This document shows, piece by piece, positions 21,937 through 36,947 of a DNA stretch of 64,000 nt. The stretch covers positions 5,546,501 to 5,610,500 of the forward strand of contig CAMQGK010000565.1 of the NCBI GenBank assembly GCA_947000775.1, written 5' to 3'. How positions within the stretch are numbered: the first letter of the stretch is position 1; each line of letters begins with the position of its first letter. The notes under the pieces are model-generated. The model made no database searches and was not told the origin of the DNA. It worked only from the letters and a program-made list of their open reading frames with translations. This DNA is from Pterois miles. Its lineage: Eukaryota > Chordata > Actinopteri > Perciformes > Scorpaenidae. The translations under genes were made by a program, and so were the position numbers.

Positions 21937-23586
21937 GTAGGCCCGAGTAATCTTTTTGCTTACACTTCTTCCTCTCTGTGCGTCCCAGCCTCGGCCCTAC
22001 CTGGAGGTATTTTGGCCCCGAGCGTTGAGTGTGCGCACCGCAGCGAGTGGCGACGGCAGTGCGCAATGGATTTGTTGCGAAATGGTCCTGAATGCGTAGC
22101 GGAAATATTGTATCGATTTCTGGCGCTTTATTGCTCTCGTTGCATCACTGTCAGTTCCTCTCGAGCGGCTTGAGCGCAAGTGTTATTGCGAAACAGGCCG
22201 AGCTCGCCTTTATCAGCCTCCACAAATGTAAAACATTCATTCGTGGGTACAGACCGTGATATTACACCGAGAGAGGGCTCGGGGGGGGGGAGCTGGACAC
22301 GCTGTCTGGCTCTACATTTGGCTCATTCAGGAATGTATACAGCTGAATCTGGGTTTATACTGTCATGCTAGTGATGTGGCTTTGGAAAAGTGGGTAAACT
22401 GAGACATTCACGCATGTAGTCCAATTTCAAAGATAGGAAATGCATTTTCCTTCATGTTTTGTCTTTTCAATGGAGTTTCATCCCACTTACTACAATATAA
22501 AATGTTTATTTTAGCCTTAAAGCTGTTAAGTTTCTTTTTTGTTATACATCTCTACACATCAGGCTTTTGCTCACTGAAAGTGACACAAATATGCAGCTTT
22601 TGCACTGTTTTGTCAAGTCATCACATCACTTAGCTGTCAAAGCTGATACAAGAAAACAGCCAGTATTAACGTCTAAAGAGCTGGAACTAGCGAATGTTTA
22701 AAAACTAGTTGCAGATGAATCAGTTCCTGTCCATTAATTGAATGAACGATCATTTCAGCCTTAGCATTATGTACGTTACATTAGTACATATGTTTTATGC
22801 TTCATGGATTCAGGCTGAAGACTTAACATAGTTTTTGGATTAAAAGACCAAATCTGAATCTTTGCAGCCAAACCTGGATTGCTGCTAAACTCATATTTAT
22901 TAGTGTGCTCTAGTCAGTCCTGCACTAAACAAAGGTTATAATTGTTGTAGCTGTTCATGTTGATTCAACTTTATGGTCATTTAGAGGCTGTGTAATTGTG
23001 TTGTGGTATACTGAGACTAGGAGGCATCTCTAATGTTTTGTCCAACTCATTTCTATCAGAGGATACACCTTTGAATCACCTCTCTAAAACATTATAGAAC
23101 ATTATAACCTTCATGAAGGTAGGATTTATTGCAGGACTGTTGTCTCAGACAACATTAATTTTCTTTAGGTGTACCTAATAAACTGGCAACTGAGTGTAAA
23201 TCGTAGCATTTATCTTGGTTTGTAGTTTGAATATGACCAATCAAAGCTATAGTGGTGTAAACGGTGCCAAATCATACGAAATCCAACATGACTAATTGAC
23301 TGTACTTGCTGTTTTCATACATTGTTCATTAAAGGAGGAACAGTCAGGCTACTGTGAGGGAATAATAATCAGTTTGCAGTATCTGGATTTTGTATGTATA
23401 TATGATTTTTTTTCGAGTTTTCTTCTGTGGTGCTTTGGTCACGCGCATGCCTTCTCTTCCCGCTGACTCCTCTCATCATCTGGCCAGCAGAAAGCCTTAT
23501 CTGGCTACTCCATTTCCTGTGTGAGCCAGGGCCCCCGCTAGGGTACCGGACGCCCTCATTACATCCACAGCCTTGTGGGGGGTGTG

Positions 23587-23645
<59 letters not shown>

Positions 23646-26600
23646 GCAGGGTGGCTCTCTCGGGAGCGTACACGCCGGGTGTAGTGGAACTTCATTCTAA
23701 AGGCAGCTGTTAAAAGCATTTCCACTAGACTCGGGGGAAGGGGGGAGTTTATGAGTTACAGAGTGTGTTTGTGTGTGTCTATCATGTGCTTTAGAGAAAA
23801 TGTGTGTGTTGCTGTGTGCCTGTGTTTGTTGTGTGTGTGTGGAGTCTACTCCCAGGAAGCAGTGGAGTGAGAGAAATTGGGGAATAGGGAGAGAGTGACG
23901 TCATTGACTTCCTGTTTTGGTATTGACTCGTGCCAAATGGGACTCGCTGAAGTGAAGCGAAGCCGCTTGGCAACAGCAGTCCTACATTTGTAAACAGGTT
24001 AGCATGGCATCTGTAATCAGATGGAAAGACTATGTCAAGAGCAGACATGAATCCTTTTAAAATAGCATTTAAAAAAAAAGCCCTGTCGGTAGGATCAAGG
24101 TGTAATCATGACACTGCAGTAACCCCCCACTACTTCCCATAATAACCCTTCAATAGAGTTTCTTTCTGCTGAGACATTAATACAATCACAATGTACAGCA
24201 TGACTCCTCCCGGCTGGAATGTGAATACAGCAGACAGTATGTCAATACTGAGACATTAATGACCAATTCCTGTAACAAATGATCACGATAAAGCAGTTTT
24301 TAAAAAATTGTGCCAGTAAGCCAGCATGTACAATACCACTGCCCTGGCACTGACGCATCCTAATCAAACTCAGCTCTTAATAAAATGATTTACACCTGTA
24401 TGCATTTAACAACTCAAGATGTGCACCATGAGGATGGTCTATAGCGTTGTATTAGTGGTTGGCAGTAAGGATGAACTAATCTATCACAGTTAAGGTACTT
24501 TTAAATCATTACAAACAAAATTCAGTTTAGAAACTTTTTTCTTTTTGGCTAATGCTGTCATATGCTCATTTTCAGTACCGCACAAGTAGTTGAATATTAA
24601 TCGTCTTCTGGATTTTGGCTTCCCACAATTAAATGAACTTGACTGACTGTCATATTGACATTTAAAATGCATGGTACGCTCAATGAAAACTCAGCTGCAT
24701 ATCAAATCAAGTGCTTCCTAAACTAACAGCCTGTACATTAGCAGGAATGTAGCACAACATGGAAGTCTAAGCTGTGCTCTGTTTATTGAAATGTGACATT
24801 TTTTTGTCTGTAAAGTCAGCGAATAATCATGATATATATATATAATAATCATGATCAAAAACAATCATGATTCTCATTTTGGCCATAACGCAGCCCTAAT
24901 TTTCAGGTTCATACATGTATTTTGGGTTTCTACTAGAACATGTTTACATGCTTTAATGTTCAAAAAACACTTTATTTTTCTCATACTATCAGTCTGAATA
25001 TACCTCTGTTCACCCTCTGAAACATTGGTGAGAAGAATATGGCACACCTTTGCAAATGTAGTTCTAGAGCTGTGGGCGGTAAATGAGCCTGCATGTGATG
25101 TAGGAAGGGAAGCCATATCTGAACGGCTGAATCACATGTTTACTGATCCAGGCAGCCCACAAAAACTGACGGGGTTGTCTTATTTCACAGTTTGTGGTTT
25201 GGTAGGCACTCTAGATACCCAAATGTATGTGCACAAGCACTGAAAAAGTGAGTTTTTTAATACTGTATGTATGTACTTTAGATATGAAATAAATCATGTA
25301 GCCAACACGATTAGTCAAATGTGTTGAAAATCCACTGGTTCCAGCATCTCAAATATTGTCTTATAGTCTTTTGTTATAGTTAATTTAATATCTGTAGTAT
25401 TGGTCAGATAAAACCAGTAATCTGCAGACTGCTTAGTGACTATTGTCATTTAGGGAGTAGTGAATGAGGGAGTGATTTTGGACACAGCAGCCGTGTCCCC
25501 TGTGGCAGCTATTTTTCTGTGATGTCATAGTTATCTGGATCAGGGTCTCCAACCTTTTTGGACCCGTGGACTTGTTTTTAGGGCTGTTTGGCAAAGATGC
25601 ACATACAACTTTATCCACTAACTCCCAGCACAGCATGTCCCAACCACAGTGAGTCCAATCAATTAGTTATTGACAGTCATTGTCAACACCATCTCGTGAC
25701 AGCAAACTGAATTGTATAATGTCAACAGTGTATTGTTTAAAATGTCTCACTCAGCATTTGAACTGAGGACATAAAGACGGTTTGAACATATAGAGACTTT
25801 GACTAATTCTGTACTGACTTCTCAGTCGGTTCAGGTTCATGTCAGGTAGTTTAAGCCAGAATTAAATGTTTCAAGAACTTCAAGTGAAATATCTGCTGTC
25901 ATATCAGAAGTGGATCAAGTCAAGCAAATATTTATGCATCCTCCAGGAATTGACTAAGTCACTCCTCCGCAGCTAGTCTTCCAATGGTGTGCTATCATGA
26001 AAACAAACTGGTTCATCCTCAAATTCCTCTCTGGCGGATATGGCCCCTAGTGCAGAAAAACCAAACAAGACTGGCTTCTCCAGGAACAGAGGGTCACTGC
26101 CTGGAGTGGGCAGGCTCTCCTTAAAAGGCCAGGAGAGAAAGAGCAGCTGTCAGACCACTGAAATCTTGGAAATCCAAGTGTACCTGACAGCAATCTGACA
26201 GGAAGTTGTCTTTGGCCGACACCGAAGGATTACCGCTTCACAGTGCAGCAACAAAGAGCAGACGGCTCACATTAGAAGGAGCTCGTGGACTTTCTTTTAA
26301 AGGGCACTACCGCAAAATTTGAGTATTGGTCTGGTAAAGTGAAATCCAAAACATTTTTGGACATAAGCCACTTTGAAATAGCGACAAAAATCACAATACT
26401 GACTTAAATATATAGATAAAGATGTTAATAATTACCTGTTTAACCATTAATCGACATTAAACATTTTCACTGGGTAAATGGTCAAAAGAAGTATTAATGA
26501 TTAATTAAAAAGTTGAGAAAAATGCGGACGAGCGGCTCGTCGCTTTAAGGAGAAAAGCTGGTCCACCTGAAGAGTCTGAGCCGGGCGCAGATACAGGAAG

Positions 26601-29600
26601 TTGGCTCCTGTCCTGAGCGCGAGTTGCAGATTGTAGCCTCGTAGCATTTAGTCACTGACAATTAAACAGGCCACACTGTCTGCTACAGCTACGTTCACAG
26701 CTATAACGCCACCGAGAAACCCACACTCACCGCCGCCACACACACACAGTCGGTGTGTCGGAAACTATCTGAAGTTAAGCAACAGTAGGCGCGAAGCCTC
26801 CAGCAATGCTAACAGCTGCTAACGTAGCACAAAAACACACACGCTGTTTGTTGGACAATTGTTATTGTTAATCCGGGAAAACACACAGCTGACAACCTGC
26901 TAAACTAAACTAAATGTGCAGTGGAGACTTTAACTGGCAAAGTGGCTGCATGTCCGTGACACTACATGCAGCACCGTGGCTGCTAACGCTCCTGCACGGT
27001 GAACTGGAGACAGTGAACGCAGCACCGTGGCTGCTGCAGTACTTCTGCTGACAGCTGTTGTGCTCATATACTGCAGCTGGCACACCGATGCATGTGAGCC
27101 ATAAATCTTGCCTCACTCTTGCCTCTGTCGGCAGTGTTGCCATTGTTTTCACTGTTAACGCTGTTAGCACAGTTGCCTGTGAGCTGCCGACTCAACTGTT
27201 GCCATGTTGAGAGCCATGCGGAGGCAAAAGAAATGCTCCCAATCACAAACATTTAGCGCATTTACCTTTCAACCCTTTTTACCAAATGAATTTTCTGAAG
27301 CAGCTCCAGATTTTATGTCTTGTTGACATCATATATTAGTCGTATTGCAGTTTTCTCTGCGAATAATTAGCAATTATAAGCCAAGTCATTGCTCTATGCA
27401 GAGTCAGTCTTTTTCTGTTTGTCTTGTTTACCAAGTGGACAGAGCTTTTCACCAGTCCAGCTTGAGCCAAACCTGCTTTCAGAGGACTGAAGATTTTAGT
27501 CAGGAAGTCAGCCACTGTCATCAATTGTCTGAAGCCCTGAGTCATCATCTTCCGTGTGATTTCCACCAGATCAGTGGCACCAACTCATTTCACACCCACT
27601 AAATCCTCTAGATATTGAAAACATTATATTTCATAAAAAGGAGAGATGTTTAAATGCATTTTGTGAAACACTTTTCAATGGTCTTGAGCACTTGACATGT
27701 GGTTGTATGTTCAATGATTGTCTCTGGCGAGGGGTGTGGATGGCCTCGTTGATCTTTCTCTGGCCATCCACTGTCTCCTGGTCAGTGACGTTGACCCTTT
27801 CCCAGTCGAAGCCCTGACTGGTTTTGGTCTGGTCTTCACAGACAGTTGGTGTCTGACAACGCTCAATTTTCTGAAAAAGACCATGATCTTTGGTTGAAAA
27901 TGTTACTACTATTCCCAAAAGCCTAAAATGAACTCAGAGTTGGTATAGTTGTAGTGGACTGGAAAGTGACACCTGCTAACACAATAGTATTAGTAGTTTT
28001 CTAATTGCAACTATTCTGTCATAGCAATGCTCCCAGTTTTTCCAGTAAACTTGTTGGGCTGTAATTTGTAGTTCATAGTTAAGTTGTGAGGTGTGCAACT
28101 TTTACTAGTCAGCTTATGTTTAAATTGTCAATATTTTATGCAAGTATAGTAGAATTTTCTCAATGATCAGAGATTCATTCTCCACTCTGCTGAAAAAGAT
28201 CAGGATTCAGGATAACACCCCTCCCCATGAGAATCGGATATGAAACGACCTCAGGCCTGTCAGGTGCAATCATCCCTCATCCCTTGCATGTTAAGGCATC
28301 TGAACAGAGCAGAAGCTGCAGGCCCTCGTGTCTGTGAAAGCACTGGCTTTCCTGAGGAGAGACAGTGGCATCCTGTCTCGAGGCTCGGCGCTCGTCAGTG
28401 ATCGTTTTGTATTCCTGAAGAGCCGCGGACTCCCAGAACTTGACTTCCTGTCTCCCATGCATGCCCCGCCGCTGCTGCGCCTCACCAGAGAACCAGGACC
28501 CTGTGTTTAAAGTGTGAGCTTTCATTGCCTCCTGTGTCGCCTTTTGACGATTCACGGGGTGCTGACTCGCTAACTCTGCGGGTGCTTGGGGTGGTGGGGG
28601 TGGGTTCCTGAGGGAGTGTATAATAAGAGCAGAGGAGGACAGGAAGCCCATGAAAGACTGCTGCATGGCTAAATGCATAAGTTATTTGCAAGATGGACGG
28701 AAGGCCTTTGGGGTAAACATATTTTCCAAATTACAAGTGCAGTGTATGATATGAATTTGCTTGGTTGTTTTTAAATTTGAACCAGTGTCTGAATATTATG
28801 TTGTGTGTTTTTATAAAAAAAAAAAAAAAACAACATATTTGTAAGCTAGGAAACTTTTCTTCAATTGTCATTACTTTAAATGCAAGATTGGGAGCATTTC
28901 TATTGCCTCCACACCAGGAATGTTAATAATTAACCATTTAACCGATAACCGACATTAAGCATTTTAACTGATTAACGCTGCTGGATAAAGACTTAAACAT
29001 ATATTAATAATTAATTAAAAAGCTGAGAAAAATGCAGAGGAGTGACTTGTCACTTTAAGGAGAAAAGCTGGTCCACCTTAAGGACCTTAATAGAGCCGGA
29101 GTTGGCTCTGGACTTCCAGCAGAGGAGTTGTAGCTTGTAGCCTCGTAGCATTTATTCACAGACAAACTGTACACACACTGTCTGCTACAGCAACGTTCCC
29201 AGCTATAACACCACTAACAACCCACACTCACCGCCACACACACACAGTCTGGTGGAAACTCGAGGAAGTTATGCTACAGCGGGCACAAAGCCACCAGCTA
29301 GCAGACACTACCCACAGGACTGTTGTTAACGTTCGTGGTCGGTGAAGTGGGGACAGTGAACGCAGCACCGTGGCTGCTCCAGACTCAGTTGACTGTTGAC
29401 TCAGGTGTCTGTTGTGCTCATATACTGCAGGTGGCGCTGCGTCGGTTATTGGTTACGAAAATTGTTCAAAATTAGCATCCCTGCTCCACACAGCTCTCAA
29501 CACGGCAAAAGCTGAGCTGGCAGCTAACAGTGCTAACAGTGAAAACTAAGACAACATAGCTGACAGTATTACCCTACGGGGGAAGGGAGGCCCGGCTATA

Positions 29601-30285
29601 TCAACAAAGCACAGAGAAGCTTGGATCATAACAAACAGCGAGAGAGACATTCTTTGCATAGGTAAACATTACTCCTCTAAATCTTTGCACAGCAAATAGT
29701 TGTTTGATTCATGCTCTGAATATCATATAAAACACCTTTAAAGTGGCTATGATAAATACTTTTATATTTACAATAGATCAAATGACTACTTTTATTTTGA
29801 AAGGTTCCATGGCAATTTTACTGTTGTGGTTCACTCTCACTGTCCTCATAGGGCATTTTCAGACACAGCAAGCAGCTGTTTTCAGTGGACAAGCTCTAAA
29901 AACCCAGAGTACGTTACCTCGACAGCTCCAAACGGCAGGCCAACACAGGGCGGGAAATTTTGTGACTAAAGAGCCAGATTTGGTGAGTTACTGGAGACCA
30001 AAACGGAGCCAAAAGAAAACTGGACTTGTATTCACCAGTCGGCCAGAAACAGACTCCAAATGAATGCTACTGTTGTTCCGAATCTGTCTGATGTGTATTT
30101 GGTAACTGTTTACTAACACAAATTTTTATTTATTATTATTTTTTTTTTATCAATTTACAAGATGATGGTCAGTTAAGTTTCCACTGGCCCCAAGTGGCCA
30201 AAAAAGTCGGTTTAACATACACAAATTTTGATTTTGTGAATACCTGATGCAATGCCTAATGTGTAACTGAATAGTAAAGAACACT

Positions 30286-30334
<49 letters not shown>

Positions 30335-33300
30335 TATTTACTATTGGGGTCCAATTACTGTCAGGTAATCACCAGTAATCCATCATAACGTCAGTGGGCA
30401 TTTTTTAGCTTTTTTCCACTCAGCTCTTATGGGCTTCTTTCCTGTGACTGCAGCCAGATTTTACAAGAAACTAATTAGCATCTCCATCCTGAAACAGATT
30501 AGATGCACATGTGTAATCTTTACCATCACTGAGTTTGATGGCTAATTAGGCTAATCATCTTCTTCCTGGTGAAAAGGAAGAGAATACCTTTTAATTTCAT
30601 TGCCATCAGTGTCGTCGCTTCACCAAACATCAATTTGTTATAACTGAATTCTGCTTTATTAGTTGATATCTCAACAGGAACTCTATGTGACTGTCTTTAC
30701 TGCTCAGCTGCTATTAAAAGTCTGAGTACGTTGCCCTGTCATTATTGCAGCTTCATCATAAACACCAGTTCAGCAAAGTTTCCAGCGTTTTCCCCTCTCG
30801 TGCTCTTGCACTCGCTTTATAAAAACTAGATCATTGTTAGCTGTAAACTGGAAGTTTCTTTTCAATCCCCTGTTCATCTACATGTTTACATGTCACATGT
30901 TTACATGTTGCTCTTCAGTTTTACTTTTTTTGGTCTTTTTAGCTCAACCATGGACTGGATTTTTTTTTTTTTTTTTGGTCCCCTCCTGGCTTGCACAAAG
31001 TGCCAAAGCTTTCCCCAAGATAGCTGTGGTTAACACGCGAGACGAACTAGCAAAACTGAGGAGTAACTTGTGTAAAACCAATCGTTTTAGTTGGCTGCGC
31101 AAATTACAGTTCACACATTTAATTTTGTACCTCCCTGTGTATATTCATTCTGTAAACACACTCGCTGTGACTATACAATAGCATGTGAAACACTATCGCA
31201 GACGTCTTGCCAGGCATGTAGATAGCGCTTCCTGTGAGGATGTATCAAGTTTAAAGCCCAGTTTCACTTCCTGTCTGTTTGACCCTTCGATTATGGGAGT
31301 CCAGAGTTTGTGACCACATCTGTGTCTGTTTCAGGCTACCAGGCAGTTTCTGGAGGAAATCAACAAGTGGACCAGTCAGCATGGAGTGTCGCCGTTGTCC
31401 AGGGAATTGGCCGTCAAGTTCCTCATGGCTCGCAAGTTTGACGTCCTCCGAGCCATTGAGCTATTCCACAGCTACAGGGTAAGAGGAGACGAGAGAAGCG
31501 TTTAGATTAAAATTAAGTCGGTGCTGCGTATGTAAACACAACGGTGGAGCAGGTGTGACGTAGCACTCTCTGGATTGGGAGTCCTTATCGCTTAAACAGT
31601 GGCTAGAAACAACTTATCTGTCTAAATACAGTAAATATGAACAAGTTGATTTAGTTTTTATGCCTCTGAAATACTGGGCATTGTTATAAAATGAAAAATT
31701 GATTTCCACCAAGTTGGCGCTGGAAGTTGAAGACAATTCAAATTACTAAATAAAATCTGCTGCTCCTGAGGGCTGGATATCTTCTGAACTATACCATTTT
31801 GCACAGTTGCAACAAACATTTAAACTTTTTTTAATGTAATATACATTGTGCCAAAGTACTTGAGGCATCAATGTTATATCACCCTGGTGTCCCCAAATGG
31901 CGTATGAATGGCACAGCAATTTGTAAGTATTTTGCGTGCAATAACAACGGTGTTGTTGCGTGACATTTAACACCATGTAGTCTGTACCGACTGCGATGTA
32001 AATGCATCCATGTGTATATGCTACACCTAGAGGTAGTGACATACATAAAAGTGAGAAAGATGGCTTATGGTGGGTGGTAGGCGAGGCGGACTGGTTAAAC
32101 AAACACAGGGCTGTCAACCAGGAGACCAATAAGTCACAAAGGTCTGTTAGTGACGTGTTTTCTGTACTTATATTACATAGTTTACATGCTTATTTTAAAC
32201 CCAACCATTATGTTTTTCCTAAAACTAAGTGGTTTTGTTGCCTAAAAAGATGACGAAGTGTTGTCACACTCTCAATACTTAATAACTTTGATACAATATC
32301 TTGAAAAATATCAGTACTCAGTACAATATTTGATACCACAGGGTAAAACGGACACAACACTGAAGGCGTCAAATTTTAGATTTTCATGAAAAGTATGAAT
32401 AGCAGTGTCTGCCTCAAGTTCTCTCTGAGAGAAGAGAGAGCAGAAAGCACAGCTGTTATTCATGTAGCAAAGTATTGACATAATTTAAAATATTCAGTGT
32501 CAATACTTTGATATTTTTAACAATACTAGTAACGACGTGGCGTTAAATGACACATTTTATATGCCTTCCCATGAGATCAGGTTGGTTAAATAAAGAACTT
32601 TGCCTACATAAAAGACTCTGACTGTGATGCTCTCGGCTTCATGGATTCAACCAAAGTCTACAAAAACCCAAAACTGATCACTTTAACATTGGTGGCCAGT
32701 GTAGTCATGAATTTTTAGATGAACTGACTCATCTCAAGCAATAATTCAGGTTGTTTCCAGTTTTCAGAATCCCAAATTTAGAAACACATCTCGTCAGTTT
32801 AAACACTTTTTCTGTTTCAACAATATCGAGAAAATCTACTCCCACACTGGAACAATCTCATGGCATTATACTGAAAATCATTTCTATTGTATCCTCAGAA
32901 TCAGTTGTATTATATTAACCTTTGTCTGGATGATTATGACACAACTGCAGTCTGTAAGAAGTTGCCTCTGACACATAACTACAGTTTACGACCTTTCTGA
33001 TTATTTCAGATGGAAAGAAATAACTGATGACAAAGGACAGCATATAAAAGTATTAAAAGGCCCTCTCAAGACAAAGGATAGCAGTCAGACAACACAGAGA
33101 TGGAGGTAGAAAGGTGGAAGTCATGAACAGCATCTTCACCACATCCACACCACAGTAACACAAGCCCTTTTCCATTGAACAGTTTCTTTATAAGCCCTAG
33201 TGGCCAAGGAGGACATCGCCTAAACAGATTTACCAGGCACGCACACACACTCACACTGAGTTATACACCGGGGGGGATATTTCAAGACACAGCATGCAGG

Positions 33301-36300
33301 CTTATTCAGCTTTCCAGAGAGCTTTGAGCTTATCACGAAATAAGTGTTGTCATCAGCAAAGCTCATTGGTTGGTACAGCTGAGGTTGTGAGTTATGCGGT
33401 TTGATTAAATGAGGAACATAAAGTTTTACAGGGAAGGGTGTGTTGGGCCAGCACATTAAACACAATGATATAATTTAATATTTCTAACCTATGAAAGATA
33501 AATCAAATAAAAGTGTTGGAATGTGGTTTCTCTGTACTACGTTAGTTTTTAGGTAGTAGAGGTGAACAACAGCTTACATCTCTTAAACATTGCTGACCTT
33601 TTTGTTTCCTGTTTGCTGGGTATGCTATATAAATATATGTGTATATATATATAAGTGTCTGTTATAGGGACGTTGAGAGGCCACCTGACCGTGTGCCACA
33701 GCGTAGCAGAGAAAAGATGTCTCTTCACTACATATCACTGAAATAGCAGTTGGTGACCTTGGTGATATTATTACCATCAAACCGGAAAATGATGATCAAG
33801 ATGAAACCTCGAGGGCAGCGCCATTGGATTAGACTGCTGGATCTCATTTACTTCAACTGAAAGTACTGAAAATAACATCTAGATAATAGCATAATCAAGG
33901 CCTTCTCCTCGGAGCCAACGTAAAAAGGGAGTCAAGGATAATGCCTCATTTTCTCCCTATACTGCTGTAAATTTAATTCTGGTCGAATTTGAACAAAAAT
34001 GGAGTTTATCTGCTTGATCTGCTCCGGTTTCTACACTGCGGCAAACGGAAAGTTCACAGACGCCTCTAATGACCTAAATAGCTTTAAGACGTGGCAGGAT
34101 TTTACCACCTACCTTTTTAGTAACGTCGCTTCAATCACAAAGTTGGGTTTTTATTTCTGCAGCGAATAGCTGGCCTGCATAAACGCAGCTCATTTATGAA
34201 TGCCTTGACTGTGACTTTGAGAAGGATTAGTCTCCCCCGCCACGCCACAGTTCATTTAACTGGGTTTAATGCTGCGTCAGCACTAGGACAGAGGCTGGGG
34301 ACAAGTAATTTGTCAGAACAAACTGGAGGGGAAAGTTTCCAGTGAAGTGTTTGTAAGTGGTTGTGTTTGGGGGGGGGGGGGGGGGGGGGGGCAAACCGGC
34401 CGAGCTGGCAGTCAAACTGAGATGGTTGGGCGTGCGAGTAGGACCTAGCATGGCGTGTTTTTGTGTTGTATCATCTATTGTAACTGCTGCGTGAGTAGTT
34501 TCAGCTAAGACCTGCTGTATTTTAATGAATCATAGCACTTAGATAAACCACTAAGTGCCATTAAGTTGTTGTTTTTTTCTTGTCATCATTGTCAGGTTGC
34601 CAGGATTCCAGGAAGTAACCAAAAGATAGTTTTTACATTTTTACACTCAACAAACATGTTGATTAGTGACCTTTAGAGATGCTGGAAGGTGGATTTCCTT
34701 GGTCTTGGGTCATTTTAATCAAATAAACATTTGCCCTTGTTTCAGTGTCATCAATCATTTCCTAGACTCTCTTGCTAGAGTCAGGACCAACTGGTGGATC
34801 GCAGGAGGTTTTATTAGGGTCGCCAAATAAATTTGCACAATTTCCTCTGTGTTCTTTTATGATTACTATATATCAGCATTATACCTTTGAGCCACATGAG
34901 GAAGGGACGTATGTATTTGGCTTTGTTTAACGTGTATATGTTTTCAATGACACATACATATAACAAAGTTGTGATTTATCACAATATAGATATATCTCTT
35001 CAAAATGGTTGGGTTCACCTATTCAAGTTGAGATAAGATGATGAGGAAATGGCAGTAAAAATGGTCAGGAACGTTCATTTGTGCACAAATTTGCTCTTCT
35101 CACGATTTATAGATATAAGGCCTGTTGTGAATTAGGTCACAGTGGTTTGTCATTTTTTAAAAGTGGGTCCCCCAGAAAAAGTTTAGAAAACACTGCTCTA
35201 GACATGAAGTTTCAATCTTAGTTGTCAGGTACACGTCTTAGACATTAGGTCCATCTGCAGAGCTTACATTACTTAAAATATGGCTGCCCTCCAGCATTAT
35301 TATAATTTTTTTAACTACTCTGTACATGTTAGCCTTTCATTCATATTTGTCTCCCATTGGCAATAACACATGATGGATAAAAAGAAAACAATCAATAGCG
35401 GCAGTTTCCGTCACGTCTCCTTGATCAAGTGGAAAAGTCTCAATGAAAACCAAACTCTGTTAAATCAGTGTGAAGGGAATTTATGAGGTAGGTTAGGTTC
35501 ATATTTGTCACAAGGTTATTTGTGTACCCCTTAATCTTAGTTAAGGGTTCCTATTATTAAGGGGAAAAAATGGTAAATAAAACAGTAAATGGAAAAGACA
35601 CCTCCCTTGCTTGGCCCTGAGAATAAGTTCAAGAAACTCCCACACAACCTCCTTAGGGTGGAAAAAAAGGAGTGGAAACCTTGCAGAGAGGGATCCTCTG
35701 GCAGGAAAGCCAGGCGGGTAATTCTCCATTGTTCACAGAGAGGAATTCACCTCAAAGTGACGGCCTGTTACAGTTACGCCACAGCCTGACTTCACCTGCT
35801 GTGATCTGTTTTCTCCAGGAAACACGTCTTAAAGAAGGAATCGTCAGACTTCAGCCTCAGGAAGAACCTCTGCGCTCGGAGCTGCTCAGTGGAAAGTTCA
35901 CCGTGCTGGTAAGACTGTCCTTTAAATCTCCTCAACGGTTGGCATCTTTTAAATGGAGAAGTTCAGTCTAATATCATATTACAGAACAATTCAAGGATAA
36001 GGAAGGTGATATTCAATAATTTAATAATTATAAACAAATCAAATGAAAACCAACACTGAAATAATCCTGCTGATAAGTATTGTCTGTGTATCCAAAGCCT
36101 GATATAGCTTATTCCTCTGTGCCATAGACCTCTGTTGTCTAAAATCTATTGAAAACATGAACAATAAGACGGATTGTTGCACTGTTGTGTGTTCTTTCAT
36201 TATTATGATAAATATAGGGTTGTCGTCGACCAAAGAAGTTCTTGTTCGATTAACACTTGTACAATTTTGTCAACTTACAGGTCAGTTGATTTAATCAACA

Positions 36301-36851
36301 GATCTGAGACTTTCTGCACAAAGAATCACACAAAAGCACCACTTAAATGAGATGTGCTCATAAGTTTCTTGGAAATGAGTTATTCAGCATAAAAAAGGCA
36401 AATCTACTAAAATGCTGAGTTGTCAAAGACCAAAATGACAAGAGGGGGCAGCTGTAGATAAACGGGTACTGTAGGTTTTTGCTTTTTGGTTGACTCCACA
36501 TACACCGTCTTGGTGTCATACTTACGCATTGCTTACTGGAGCACCAAATGTGTATTAATCCACAGCTGAAAATAGTCCTTTATTTTAACTCTTTATTTTT
36601 GTTTGAGTAATGTTTGCTTAAAACTACAGTGCCCAGCTTTTTTTTGGGGTCACAGTTTCAGTTCAGTTCATTTTGCATATTAGAAAAAAGAAAAATATAA
36701 CCATATACAATGTGTGTGAACCGCATAATATATAAATAGATACCGACTGGATGAAAATAAGGCAGTGGTTAAAGACCTGTATTAAATAGTGGTGCAAGGG
36801 TTCAACAAACCCACAGGTTCAGTTTGTACGGTTAGGTTTTGCATTCCTATT

Positions 36852-36947
<96 letters not shown>

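Noticed and set aside
23369..23725. 118-codon minus-strand open frame
   Set aside because: Half of it is the (CA)n microsatellite read as His-Thr repeats.
28277..28678. 133-codon minus-strand open frame in ptpn9 intron 1
   Set aside because: No homology recognised and an opposite-strand frame is equally open; reported only as a GC-rich island.
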